A DNA stretch of 64,000 nucleotides, taken from contig NZ_SJOH01000009.1 in NCBI RefSeq assembly GCF_004331285.1, forward strand, positions 1 to 64,000, written 5' to 3'. The notes beneath the pieces are model-generated. The model saw only the letters and a list, made by a program, of their open reading frames with translations. It made no database searches and was not told the origin of the DNA. Shown piece after piece: positions 17,433-26,036 of this stretch (within the stretch, counting starts at the first letter, position 1; every line of letters begins with the position of its first letter). Source of the DNA: Acinetobacter sp. ANC 3781 (GTDB lineage: Bacteria; Pseudomonadota; Gammaproteobacteria; Pseudomonadales; Moraxellaceae). Both the position numbers and the translations under genes were made by a program.

Positions 17433-20159
17433 TTATAATTGTGAACCAATGAAGAAATGAATCCGGATCGGATGATCGTCATCAGAAATACCTGAAGCCA
17501 CATCTACCCGAATTGGACCAATTGGCGATGCCCAACGAACCCCTAAACCGACACTATATGCAGTTGGCGTATTAAAATCTTTGTCGTATGCATTCCCCAC
17601 ATCACTAAATACAGCTGCACGCCAGCCTTCTTTAAATTGATAGTTATACTCTAAAGAACCTACCGCTAAAGCTTGGCCACCCAGTTTAAATCCATTTTCT
17701 TCTGGCGATAAACTTTTATAATCAAAACCGCGAATAGTTTGGTCACCGCCTGTAAAATAACGCAGGTTATAAGGAACTTTGGTAAAATCTTGTGCAAAGA
17801 TATAACCGACGTCACCACGTCCCACAAACTGATGGTTATCGTTTTCACCTAATGAATAGATAAAGCGCCAACCCGCATTCACAATCGCCATATCAGCATC
17901 GGATAATAAACTTTCACTGCCCAGTTCAACTTTATAAGTTTGTCTAAAGCCTTTGCCTGGATTGACGCGCTTATCGCTGGTGGTACGAGCAACCTCATAG
18001 CCAAATAATAATGATTGTTGCTGCTCATTCGCATTTGCTAAAAATGCATCCGGAATTTCTCCAGCATCTACCACCCCATCTTGTGTAATACGATCTAAAC
18101 GATAACGTAAACCAAAAGTATGTTGCCAACTTCCGCGTGGTCTTTTAATAATTCGATCCACACCCGCAACTGCAGATTCGATCATCAATCCATTGCCTTG
18201 GGCAACATCTTCGCGTTCTTCACGCTCATAACCGCCTACCATACTAATATAGTCATTTAATGGATGGTGATAAGGAATATTATAACGGCCGTCAATCGAC
18301 TGACGGATTTTGGATAATTCCAAGTTGGCATCAAACGAATGGCCACGGCGGTTTACAATGGCACGGCGGTACTGACCGCGCACACGCGCACCAGTATCGC
18401 TACCATAACCAGCCCCGACTTCTGCACTGTTTAGACGGTCGGCATTTAAAGTGACAATCACCGGGATTTTCTTTTCTTCCCGTGCTTGAACTTTTAAACG
18501 TTCTTCTTCGGTTTCTTTTGTTTCTTGTTGAACCTGAAGTTGACGCAAATTTTGATCAGTTTCGGTATCGACCTTACCGGCAAATTGCGTTTCATCGACT
18601 ACAGATTGTGTAACTTCTTTTGCAGAAACGGCCTGTTTTTTATCCTGAACCAGGGCGGCGTTTTCAGATATTTTTTGCTGATCAACCAAAGCTTGAATAT
18701 CAGGTGGAAGCTCCAGCTGTTTTTCAATCGGATCTGGTTTCACTGCATCGACCAAGGTGTAGTTAAAATAACGCGAGTTGGTTAAGTTATTAGCTAAGCC
18801 GTTGACCCGCCAAAAGGTATAATCAGCGCCATCTTCCCATGACACCATACTTTGCAATACATCCATGTCGATTGGGAAAGGTTTCGATGGATCACTCATC
18901 CGAAACTCAACAGGTCCTAATTTATAACGGTCGCCCGTTTCATAACGTAAATTAATATCTGCCGTATTTTGTGGTTGGGCCACTTTTACATCATGCAAAC
19001 GCCAGTAACTATCAAAATAACCATTATTGTTCGCGGCATCGTTAATACGTGTTTTGGTTTGTTCATATAAACCGTGATTGAAAATATCACCGACATCTTG
19101 ATCAGGTAATACACGGATAACCTGGAACTGCGCTTGCTGCTCACCTGCTCCGCTAAACTCTACATTTTGTTCTTTAATCAGCACAGGTGAATTGGGAGTA
19201 ACACTTACCCGAACCCGATTCTCGCTCAGTTTCTCAAATTTAAACTTGGCATTATAAAAACCTACTGCCTGAGCTGCCTGATTTGACATGGTTCTTAATT
19301 GTGGCAGTGCTGAGGGAAAATCACTAAAGGATTCTTGGGTAAAACTTGAAAGCTTACCTTTAAGATTATCTTCTAAATTTTCCAAGGCTTGACTATAAGC
19401 CTTACTTGAAACCTCGCTCGGATTTTCTACTGAGGCAAATACTACATCCGCACTAATCCGTGCAACTTTTACAGTATTCAATTGACTAGATGGTCGTATC
19501 TTATAGAGCCAACGCTTAAATAAATTCGGTTCTTTGACTTCGTCTGCAACCGCTAACTCAGGTAAAGTTCTTCCCGCTTCATTGGCTTCAACCACAATTT
19601 TGCTATCGTCTTGAATGCTCGACATCAATTGATCGACATTCACCGGTGCGTGATTAATTTCTACCAGTTCCTGTTGAGTCGCGTCGGAAACCACCACTTC
19701 ATTAACTTGTCCAGCACGATATTGCTGTGCTTGATTTTTTGCGTTTTCAGCCTCACGAAAAATTTCGTCTGCCATTGCTTGGCTAACAGGCGCGATCGGC
19801 AACTCTTCTAAATCATCAAATTCAATCGGCTTGAATTCTTCCAAAGCTTGCCCGGCTTGTTCTTGCTGTTGCAGCATTTGCAAACTATCTGGAACAGTTG
19901 GGTTCTGTTGAAAGTTTTCAATTTTTTCTATTTCTTCAGGGCTATCCATCCCTTGCTTAACAGCTTCACTCTTGAGTTGTTGTTGAAATTCTGGTTGAGT
20001 GACCGTTGAATTAGGTTCTGTTACCTGTGCAAAACTTTGTTGGGCAAGTAATATTAAAAAGAGACTAAAACAAAATTGTTTATGTTGGTCATCCCACTTT
20101 ATGAAAGAGCTGACACTTAGTGTAAGAGTCGACTTTTTAAAATTCAGTTTTGAAAGCAT
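17433..20159 (-). CDS. tamA: TamA, Omp85-family outer-membrane protein
   Basis: TamA is the outer-membrane partner of TamB. Residues 26-45 (FCFSLFLILLAQQSFAQ) look like the hydrophobic core and end of a signal peptide behind an unusually long N-terminus. A Gln/Glu-rich stretch of about 190 residues precedes the POTRA domains (roughly 235-480). A charged, Gln-rich insertion follows (about 495-570), and then the 16-strand barrel. GGDQTIRGFDYKSLSP near residue 805 carries the conserved RGF of the barrel lid loop. At 908 residues it is far longer than the roughly 577-residue E. coli protein because of these extra segments. It is the first gene of the tamA-tamB operon; only a weak Shine-Dalgarno is visible. 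Confidence 0.93.
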   Translation of the reverse strand: MLSKLNFKKSTLTLSVSSFIKWDDQHKQFCFSLFLILLAQQSFAQVTEPNSTVTQPEFQQQLKSEAVKQGMDSPEEIEKIENFQQNPTVPDSLQMLQQQEQAGQALEEFKPIEFDDLEELPIAPVSQAMADEIFREAENAKNQAQQYRAGQVNEVVVSDATQQELVEINHAPVNVDQLMSSIQDDSKIVVEANEAGRTLPELAVADEVKEPNLFKRWLYKIRPSSQLNTVKVARISADVVFASVENPSEVSSKAYSQALENLEDNLKGKLSSFTQESFSDFPSALPQLRTMSNQAAQAVGFYNAKFKFEKLSENRVRVSVTPNSPVLIKEQNVEFSGAGEQQAQFQVIRVLPDQDVGDIFNHGLYEQTKTRINDAANNNGYFDSYWRLHDVKVAQPQNTADINLRYETGDRYKLGPVEFRMSDPSKPFPIDMDVLQSMVSWEDGADYTFWRVNGLANNLTNSRYFNYTLVDAVKPDPIEKQLELPPDIQALVDQQKISENAALVQDKKQAVSAKEVTQSVVDETQFAGKVDTETDQNLRQLQVQQETKETEEERLKVQAREEKKIPVIVTLNADRLNSAEVGAGYGSDTGARVRGQYRRAIVNRRGHSFDANLELSKIRQSIDGRYNIPYHHPLNDYISMVGGYEREEREDVAQGNGLMIESAVAGVDRIIKRPRGSWQHTFGLRYRLDRITQDGVVDAGEIPDAFLANANEQQQSLLFGYEVARTTSDKRVNPGKGFRQTYKVELGSESLLSDADMAIVNAGWRFIYSLGENDNHQFVGRGDVGYIFAQDFTKVPYNLRYFTGGDQTIRGFDYKSLSPEENGFKLGGQALAVGSLEYNYQFKEGWRAAVFSDVGNAYDKDFNTPTAYSVGLGVRWASPIGPIRVDVASGISDDDHPIRIHFFIGSQL

Positions 20160-20337
20160 AAAGAACTCTAAACTAATATAATATTTGTAATGGAAATCAC
20201 CAGAATCGGCTTTCTAACAAGCTCAAATCTATTGGAATTTTCACAAAAGTATAGGTTGAAAATATAATACATGATTTTTTATAGTATTTTACCAAATGCT
20301 CACATTTCTTAATAAAACTTAATGAAGCCCATAAACC

Positions 20338-21660
20338 ATGGAAAAAAATGAACATCTTTTAGGTACACGTCGATTTTTACCAATGTTTGTCACTCAATTT
20401 TTCGGTGCACTGAATGACAATGTCTATAAACAATCCCTGTTACTGGTCATTACCTATGGTTTGATCAATCAGCAAAGCGCCAGTGTCAGCACACTGAATA
20501 ATCTCGCAGCCTTACTGTTTATTTTACCCTATTTTATTTTCTCTGCCACAGCCGGACAGATTGCGGATAAATATGAACGTTCACAACTGGTACGAGGGAT
20601 TAAGATACTCGAAATTGTGATTATGCTGATTGGTTCTGCTGGCTTTTTACTGGGGCATTTATGGCTATTATTAACTGCTTTATTTTTAATGGGTGTGCAT
20701 TCGACCTTCTTTGGTCCAATCAAATATGCCATTTTGCCTGAAATTTTAAGACCCAATGAATTGATGTCGGGAAATGCCTTGTTCCAGTCTGGCACATCTA
20801 TTGCCATTTTGATTGGTATGATTTTAGGCGGTGCGGTGATTTCTGCATCAGATGGCAATCTGTTCTGGATTAGCCTGACTGTGGTGACTATTGCTGTTCT
20901 AGGCTATATCTCAAGTCGTTTTGTGTTAAAGCAAAATGTCACTTCCCCCGATATTAAAATTGACTGGAACTTTTTTAGAACCAGTTTTCAGACCTTAAAG
21001 TATGCCAAAAGCTTGCCAATTATCTTTATAATTTTATTAGGTAATTCTTGGTACTGGTTTTATGGCGCAACCTATCTGACCCAGATTCCCCAGTTAACCC
21101 AACAAAACCTGCATGCCTCTGAAAATGTAGTCAGTCTGCTTTTAACATTCTTCTCTGTCGGAATTGGGGTTGGTTCTTTATTGTGCCGTAAAATTGGTGG
21201 TACAGAAGTCAATTTAAAGATGGTGCCGGTGGGAGCTATTGGTCTGACGGTTTTCGCTTTTTATTTGGCAGCAAGTTTAGCATTTGTGCCTGAACATAGC
21301 GGTAAAATACTAGGGTTAAAGGATGTATTTACCCAAGGCTGGAGCTATTACCATGTCATGCTGGCTGTGACATTACTCGGGATTAGTGGCGGTTTTTATA
21401 TCGTACCTTTATATGCCATGATGCAAGCCTTTTCTCCACGTTCACATCGTGCACGTGTAGTAGCGGCAAACAACATTTTAAATGCGGTATTCATGGTATC
21501 CTCTGCTATATTTTCAATTATCATCTTAAGTATATTCAAGATTGATATTAAAATACTTTTCAGTATTACTGCTATTCTAAGCGCAATTTTCACTACATGG
21601 CTCCTGTTCAGGCTTAAGCCTATGCTTGCAGCACAGCAAAAAGAAGCTTTAGAGGATTAA
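20338..21660 (+). CDS. lplT: LplT-type lysophospholipid transporter
   Basis: This major facilitator protein has about 12 membrane helices and is related to LplT, which flips lysophospholipids inward across the inner membrane for re-acylation. The N-terminal motif TQFFGALNDNVYKQ is characteristic of this group. At 440 residues it lacks the fused acyltransferase and AMP-binding (Aas) domains found in some relatives, and no aas gene is adjacent. coq7 begins four bases after its stop, so the two are probably co-transcribed. It is divergent from tamA-tamB, which also handles envelope lipids. Confidence 0.82.
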   Translation: MEKNEHLLGTRRFLPMFVTQFFGALNDNVYKQSLLLVITYGLINQQSASVSTLNNLAALLFILPYFIFSATAGQIADKYERSQLVRGIKILEIVIMLIGSAGFLLGHLWLLLTALFLMGVHSTFFGPIKYAILPEILRPNELMSGNALFQSGTSIAILIGMILGGAVISASDGNLFWISLTVVTIAVLGYISSRFVLKQNVTSPDIKIDWNFFRTSFQTLKYAKSLPIIFIILLGNSWYWFYGATYLTQIPQLTQQNLHASENVVSLLLTFFSVGIGVGSLLCRKIGGTEVNLKMVPVGAIGLTVFAFYLAASLAFVPEHSGKILGLKDVFTQGWSYYHVMLAVTLLGISGGFYIVPLYAMMQAFSPRSHRARVVAANNILNAVFMVSSAIFSIIILSIFKIDIKILFSITAILSAIFTTWLLFRLKPMLAAQQKEALED

Positions 21661-21664
21661 TTTT

Positions 21665-22300
21665 ATGCGTCAATATACCGGTATCGACAAATTTATTCAT
21701 TCGTTTGACCAGGCGCTTCGCAGCTTGGTTCCCGGAACGACCTCTGCACAGCGTGAAAACCCAGGTAGTGCTGTGGAAACCCAACTCGCTGTCAGTGAAG
21801 CACGTCATGTTGCCGGTTTAATGCGGGTAAATCATAGCGGTGAAGTATGTGCACAAGCCCTTTATCATGGTCAGGCACTCACTGCAAAATTGCCCAATGT
21901 ACGCCGTGAAATGGAACAGGCCGCGATTGAAGAACAAGATCATTTGGCTTGGTGTGAAGGCCGTTTAAAAGAACTGGATAGCCATACCAGCTTATTGAAT
22001 CCGGTCTGGTACGGTCTGTCCTTTGGTATGGGTGCTATTGCAGGTATTGCCGGCGATAAATACAGCCTAGGTTTCGTAGCCGAAACTGAACGTCAAGTCA
22101 GTCTGCATTTAGAAGACCATATTAAACAGTTGCCGGAGCAAGATGAGCGTTCGCGTAAAATTCTGGTACAAATGAATGAAGATGAGTTGCATCATAGAGA
22201 TACAGCGTTGAATGCTGGCGGTGTAGATTTACCTGCACCAGTACGTATTGCCATGACCGGCATTTCAAAGTTAATGACAAAAACCAGTTATTATATTTAA
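21665..22300 (+). CDS. coq7: Ubiquinone hydroxylase Coq7
   Basis: Coq7 hydroxylates 2-polyprenyl-3-methyl-6-methoxy-1,4-benzoquinone in ubiquinone synthesis and is bound to the inner membrane surface. The 211-residue protein shows the di-iron ligand pattern: Glu-60 (RVNHSGEVCAQ), ExxH at 90-93 (EQDH), a Glu around 140-142 (VAETERQ) and ExxH at 174-177 (ELHH). A hydrophobic hairpin (GLSFGMGAIAGIAG) would anchor it. It lies four bases after lplT and ends in a good terminator. Ubiquinone made here feeds the bo3 oxidase encoded at 54 kb. Confidence 0.95.
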   Translation: MRQYTGIDKFIHSFDQALRSLVPGTTSAQRENPGSAVETQLAVSEARHVAGLMRVNHSGEVCAQALYHGQALTAKLPNVRREMEQAAIEEQDHLAWCEGRLKELDSHTSLLNPVWYGLSFGMGAIAGIAGDKYSLGFVAETERQVSLHLEDHIKQLPEQDERSRKILVQMNEDELHHRDTALNAGGVDLPAPVRIAMTGISKLMTKTSYYI

Positions 22301-22320
22301 TTAACTTTTGAATGATGTAA

Positions 22321-22346
22321 CGCCCGCATTATTGCGGGTTTTTTAT
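22321..22346 (+). terminator. lplT-coq7 terminator
   Basis: The stem CCCGCA/TGCGGG with loop TTAT is followed by six T, 20 bases after the coq7 stop. Confidence 0.85.
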
Positions 22347-22383
22347 ATTATTTTTTAATAACGTGAGCAGGAATTATTTTAAA

Positions 22384-22956
22384 TTATCTTTTGCGGTAAT
22401 AAGTGAAAATGCTGTAAACACCACGTACTATCAAAATACACGCAATAACACTGGCGACAATATAAAAATCGTGATGATAGGGTAAGTTTTTCTGCCAGAA
22501 CACATGTAACCAATGACTCACTTGCAAGCCAACACTTACAATTACAAATGCCCACATAAAACACGCAGCAATATTAACCGGCATGTATTTCAACAAAGGA
22601 TAGCTTTTGATCCCAATCGAAATGGGTAAAATTGTACGTAACCCCCAAGCAAACCGCATCATAAAAATAGTTAATACAGGATAATCTTCAATAAACCGAC
22701 TTGATTGCTCAAACTTTTGCGCCAATTTTGGTCTCTTTTTAATAAATTCGATGCCATAGTGTTTGCCGATCTGGTAATAGAGTTGATCTCCCAAAAAACC
22801 ACCCAACATAGCCACAATAATTAACCACCAGAAATTAAAGATATGCTGATGTACAGCATAGGCTCCCAGCATAAGAACAGTTTCACCTTCAAAAAAGCTA
22901 CCAATAAAAATAGCAAAATAACCATAGTGTTGGATAAGATCGGTCCAGTTCATCAT
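22384..22956 (-). CDS. DedA-family membrane protein
   Basis: DedA proteins are inner-membrane proteins; some family members move undecaprenyl phosphate or phospholipids across the membrane. The 190-residue protein has the family pattern: an N-terminal helix, FEGETVLMLGAYAV, GGFLGDQLYYQIGKHYG with its GxxxGD core, the basic motif RFAWGLRTILPISIG, and two C-terminal helices. It is a single gene, convergent with coq7. The start may be either of two adjacent ATGs. Which DedA paralogue it is cannot be told. Confidence 0.9.
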   Translation of the reverse strand: MMNWTDLIQHYGYFAIFIGSFFEGETVLMLGAYAVHQHIFNFWWLIIVAMLGGFLGDQLYYQIGKHYGIEFIKKRPKLAQKFEQSSRFIEDYPVLTIFMMRFAWGLRTILPISIGIKSYPLLKYMPVNIAACFMWAFVIVSVGLQVSHWLHVFWQKNLPYHHDFYIVASVIACILIVRGVYSIFTYYRKR

Positions 22957-23665
22957 GTTTTATATCTGATAACAGTTTTACTATGTTCGCTACATCACTG
23001 TTGATTACCAAGACAAACTTAGTAGCTTTTTTAAGCATATATATTTCATCTGTAAAACAAAATGATTTCTCTGCCTACCTTAAAATCAAGTCACTGAATA
23101 TATGAAAACTATTTCAGACAAATGTTTGTTTAAAATTATCAATAATCTAAAGTATTAGCTATTACGTTTATCATCTAGAAGATCATTGAGAGAGTCTACA
23201 AGCTACATTTTATAATAAGTGATCAATTATAAAAAAAGCCCAACATCCTGTTGGGCTTTTTCGTATTTGCTGCTTAGGTATAACTCCTGTCGTACCGCAC
23301 ATTCCTTATGTTGTTTTTTATTCTTTTTATTGTCTGGAACATCCTGTTCTCTATGTCCCCATCATAGGAAATTTTATTCCGATCGTATAGACGCAAAGAG
23401 CCGAGATTAATGTGAGCAAATGCGTACAAAATCGACTAAGAACTATCCCCTTTTAATCTGCAGAAATTGGGGATATTTTTTGTCCTGGGAAGATCGGGGA
23501 CATTGAAAAAAGTTTCATTTTGGTTAGAAAATAGTCAATTTTATTGGCAGAGTAGATCAAACCTGTTCATAAAAAATCTGACTTATTTCAAAATCAATTT
23601 TCCATCTGTTTTTTGATCATGATTAAAATTTTAAGCCATTGATATTTAAATTAATATACAAGTAT
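22957..23665. other. Spacer left of the insertion sequence
   Basis: There is no credible gene. A strong bidirectional hairpin lies at 23231-23262. Around 23445-23505 are GC-richer words repeated loosely (GGGGATATTTTT, GATCGGGGACATT), possibly the remains of an older element. AGTAT at 23661-23665 is the left copy of the insertion-sequence target duplication. Confidence 0.45.
23231..23262. terminator. Orphan bidirectional terminator
   Basis: The stem AGCCCAAC/GTTGGGCT is flanked by A and T runs on both sides. No adjacent gene ends here, so it probably marks a lost gene next to the insertion sequence. Confidence 0.7.
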
Positions 23666-23716
23666 TGTTATTCCCAAGTAGAAATGTCCTACCTAATAAC
23701 CAAATAGAAATGTCCT
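23666..23716. repeat. Left inverted-repeat end with iterated motif
   Basis: Two spaced copies of a CCAA(A/G)TAGAAATGTCC word lie here, one at the tip and one about 27 bases inside. The right end holds the matching inverted pair at 25098-25147. Confidence 0.75.
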
Positions 23717-25088
23717 ATATGGACATTTCCAAGTCAAGCACAGGATTCAGATTTCGCTGTTGAATTGCTGTTTTCTGTGCACGTCTGCTTGGCATCTTTT
23801 GAGAACGATTGCGTTTGTTTTGTTGTTCCAGTTCTTCATGCTGCTGTTGGATATGATTCAGAACAGCCCCCAACCGTTTATTCTCAACAATCTCTCGCTG
23901 GTTGAGCTGACTTAATTTATCGAAGATGCTGTAACTGACTTTTCTCCCTTGATGTTCAATCGCTACGGTACCATCCGGGTATTCCAGGAACTCAAGATAC
24001 TTGCCGATCAACCTTTGATTTTCTTCTGTCTTTTCCAGGAGATATACGCATTTATCATAAGTAAGGGTCAGGCTGTTCGTAACCCTGCGAGGTTCACGCC
24101 AGGTAAAAATATCATCTAATTGCTCAGCTGTTTCAGTGACAGAGCGGTGTAAGTTCTTAGGATTAAAGGCCATCTTTGCAAACTTGAGATTGAACTGCTC
24201 AATAAAGCAGGGCAACCACTTATTCGCATCAGCAATCGAACTGATACCTTCCAGACGCATCTCCTTGATCAGGCGATCCTGAAGTGTCCTGTTGGCGCGT
24301 TCCACACGTCCTTTGGCCTGTGGTGAGTTAGCGAAGATGATATCGATATTAAGAGTACTGAGCACGCGTCCAAACTGGGTAATCTTGGTGTCTTTCTTGC
24401 TGCTTTGATTCACCCTAAAGACTGAATGTTTGTCGCTGTAAAATGCCAATGGTTTACCGTGCTGTTCGACATATAAACGTGTTGAAATCATATAGTCAAA
24501 GGCTGATTCTGATTCACAGAAGCGTAAATGCTGCAATTTTCCTGTGGCATCATCGATAAACACCAACAAACAGCATTTAGCAGCGCGTCCTTCAAACCAG
24601 TCATGATGTGAGCCATCGATTTGGATCAGTTCACCATAACAATCCCGATTATAACGAGGCTGATACGGGCGTTTCAGGCGTTTGGAGCGAGGAATCCATA
24701 AATCGGCTGCAACCATCCAGGAACGTAGGGTTTCCACTGAAAGATCGAATCCATGCACGGTGGTGAGCTTTTCATGCGCTAAAGTTGGTCCGAAACCATG
24801 CAGTTGATCAGCAACAATGTTGAGGCACTTGAGCCTGAGTTCTTCAGGGAGCCTGGAATTGCTGGTTTGACCACGACTGGCATGGGCTAAGGCAGCTGGG
24901 CCTTGAGCTTTGTATTTTTGCAGTAAGCGTCTGATTTGACGTTCTGAAATATGCAGTAGCTGAGCAGCCTGGGACTGGGTTATGCGTTGATCACAAATTT
25001 CTTGCAAGACCGACAATCGTTTAAGTTCTTTATCCGACATAGACACCAACATATCAAACCGTCCGCTTCGATAATTGCAAAAGTGCAT
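23715..25088 (-). CDS. IS1202/ISNCY-type DDE transposase
   Basis: The transposase moves the surrounding element. The N-terminal helix-turn-helix (ITQSQAAQLLHISERQIRRL, about residues 36-56) is followed by an integrase-type catalytic core. Its likely acidic triad is Asp-158 (IQIDGSHHD), Asp-219 (FYSDKHSVF) and Glu-263 (GRVERANRT). A basic, Gln-rich tail follows. The full frame gives 457 residues; the real start may be the internal MLVSMSDKEL about 12 residues in. The frame is open throughout, with no stop or frameshift, so the element may be active. It is close to the ISNCY group and unlike the common ISAba1 or IS5 types. Confidence 0.9.
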   Translation of the reverse strand: MHFCNYRSGRFDMLVSMSDKELKRLSVLQEICDQRITQSQAAQLLHISERQIRRLLQKYKAQGPAALAHASRGQTSNSRLPEELRLKCLNIVADQLHGFGPTLAHEKLTTVHGFDLSVETLRSWMVAADLWIPRSKRLKRPYQPRYNRDCYGELIQIDGSHHDWFEGRAAKCCLLVFIDDATGKLQHLRFCESESAFDYMISTRLYVEQHGKPLAFYSDKHSVFRVNQSSKKDTKITQFGRVLSTLNIDIIFANSPQAKGRVERANRTLQDRLIKEMRLEGISSIADANKWLPCFIEQFNLKFAKMAFNPKNLHRSVTETAEQLDDIFTWREPRRVTNSLTLTYDKCVYLLEKTEENQRLIGKYLEFLEYPDGTVAIEHQGRKVSYSIFDKLSQLNQREIVENKRLGAVLNHIQQQHEELEQQNKRNRSQKMPSRRAQKTAIQQRNLNPVLDLEMSI

Positions 25089-25097
25089 ATTCTAAAA

Positions 25098-25147
25098 GCG
25101 GACATTTTTACTTTGGAGAAACCGGACATTTCTATTTTGGGCTTACA
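25098..25147. repeat. Right inverted-repeat end with iterated motif
   Basis: Inverted copy of the left end, with the same two-word structure (GGACATTTTTACTTTGG and GGACATTTCTATTTTGGG). It ends TTACA, directly followed by the target duplication AGTAT. Confidence 0.75.
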
Positions 25148-25152
25148 AGTAT

Positions 25153-25180
25153 ACTTCATATAAGCGCCATTATGTTAAAT
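25153..25180 (+). other. Xer recombination (pdif) site 1, XerC-XerD orientation
   Basis: The 28-bp site has the standard 11-6-11 layout: XerC arm ACTTCATATAA, spacer GCGCCA and XerD arm TTATGTTAAAT. The XerD arm equals that of E. coli dif and of Acinetobacter pdif sites, and the XerC arm differs by one base from the common ACTTCGTATAA. It faces the opposite way to site 2 at 25743-25770, and one small gene lies between them. XerC and XerD recombine such sites and can move the enclosed segment. Confidence 0.88.
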
Positions 25181-25282
25181 GGATATGGTTTTGTTTGATA
25201 ATTATGACTTTAAATCAGAAATTTTATGTCAAATATGATAAAAACCAAGGATAAAGAGAAACTAGATTTAGGTATGTAATAA

Positions 25283-25720
25283 GTGAATTTTTTGGGTGAT
25301 GTAGAAGTCTTTTTATCTTGTCTTGGAACTAGTATACCAAATGCTAATATTCTGAAAGCAGTTACTATTATTGCTAGTGAATTTGATACATCAGAGACTA
25401 ATTTTTGTGGAGAAAAGCTATCTTATTGGGAGTTTTTCAAAAGAGGCGTTACGTTCAGATTTAATGAAAATCAGATACTAGATACCGTTTTCTTATATAT
25501 CAGAGAAAATGCAGAATATTATCCATATCCATTTTTAGAAGATTTAATCATAGGTATTAATCATAAAAGTACGAAGCAATCTGTAATTGATCTATTTGGG
25601 AATCCAGAAAAAGAAAACGATTGTTGGCTTAAGTACAAAATATTTGATAACTACTTACATTTTGAATTTGATGAGTCATCAAAGTTAAAACAAATTACGA
25701 TGGGGAAGTTTCAAAAATAG
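25283..25720 (+). CDS. Sole gene of the pdif module, immunity-like hypothetical
   Basis: The 145-residue acidic soluble protein has no signal peptide or membrane helix. Its start is a GTG with a weak AGG ten bases upstream. The second half has the order GINHKSTKQSVIDLFGNP, then WLKYKIFDNYLHFEFD, then KLKQITM. This layout resembles small bacteriocin or polymorphic-toxin immunity proteins, but that rests on pattern alone. It lies between two inverted Xer sites and is AT-rich relative to the folB-folK genes beyond. The stop is 22 bases before Xer site 2, so the gene fills the module. No toxin or partner gene accompanies it. Confidence 0.65.
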   Translation: MNFLGDVEVFLSCLGTSIPNANILKAVTIIASEFDTSETNFCGEKLSYWEFFKRGVTFRFNENQILDTVFLYIRENAEYYPYPFLEDLIIGINHKSTKQSVIDLFGNPEKENDCWLKYKIFDNYLHFEFDESSKLKQITMGKFQK

Positions 25721-25742
25721 GATTCAGCTTAAGATTTCCTAA

Positions 25743-25770
25743 AATTAACATAATACACCTTATACGAAAT
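25743..25770 (-). other. Xer recombination (pdif) site 2, XerD-XerC orientation
   Basis: On the minus strand the site reads XerC arm ATTTCGTATAA, spacer GGTGTA and XerD arm TTATGTTAATT. This is the classic Acinetobacter plasmid dif form. It is inverted relative to site 1, so the two XerD arms face the enclosed gene. The spacer differs from that of site 1 (GCGCCA), so the two sites are not a simple duplication. Confidence 0.9.
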
Positions 25771-25811
25771 TCTTTTCTTATTGTTTTAAAATCATTTGTT
25801 TAACTAAGATT

Positions 25812-25842
25812 AAAAAACCTAATCTTCAGAGATTAGGTTTTT
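25812..25842 (+). terminator. Terminator beyond Xer site 2
   Basis: The perfect stem AACCTAATCT/AGATTAGGTT with loop TCAG is followed by T. It would end plus-strand transcripts leaving the pdif module. Confidence 0.8.
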
Positions 25843-26036
25843 TAAATAATATATAGCGTTTCCTGCCTAAGACTTGACTATTGTTACAATTTTAATCAGT
25901 CAAACTTTACCCACGCTCACCTATTTCCATATTTTTCTGTTGTTAGAGCTAAGTCGAATAATACTTCTAGATTAAAATCATAGATAGCTTAGGCTATTTT
26001 AAAATATAATTCATCTCCGGATGAACTGAATGAGAG

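Larger units (their letters stand above)
23666..25147 (-). mobile_element. IS1202/ISNCY-type insertion sequence beside a Xer site
   Basis: The element is 1482 bp, with ends TGT...ACA. The left end reads TGTTATTCCCAAGTAGAAAT and the inverted right end TGTAAGCCCAAAATAGAAAT. Each end also carries a second inner copy of the CCAA..AGAAATGTCC word, probably paired transposase-binding sites. It is flanked by the 5-bp direct repeat AGTAT (23661-23665 and 25148-25152). The right copy touches the XerC arm of the Xer site at 25153. Insertion 5 bp from the XerC side of dif-like sites is the known habit of the ISAjo2/ISAba32 branch of the IS1202 family. Because the flanking TACA also matches, the repeat could be read as 9 bp. 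The transposase gene is intact. Confidence 0.88.

Noticed and set aside
23657..23665. 9-bp target duplication TACAAGTAT
   Set aside because: The TACA part equals the insertion-sequence end TTACA by chance; with the ends set at TGT...ACA the duplication is the 5-bp AGTAT.
25153..25180. The Xer site as the chromosomal dif
   Set aside because: A second, inverted Xer site with a different spacer lies 590 bases away and a single gene lies between, which fits a pdif module better. The true dif was not seen in the window; a genome search would settle it.
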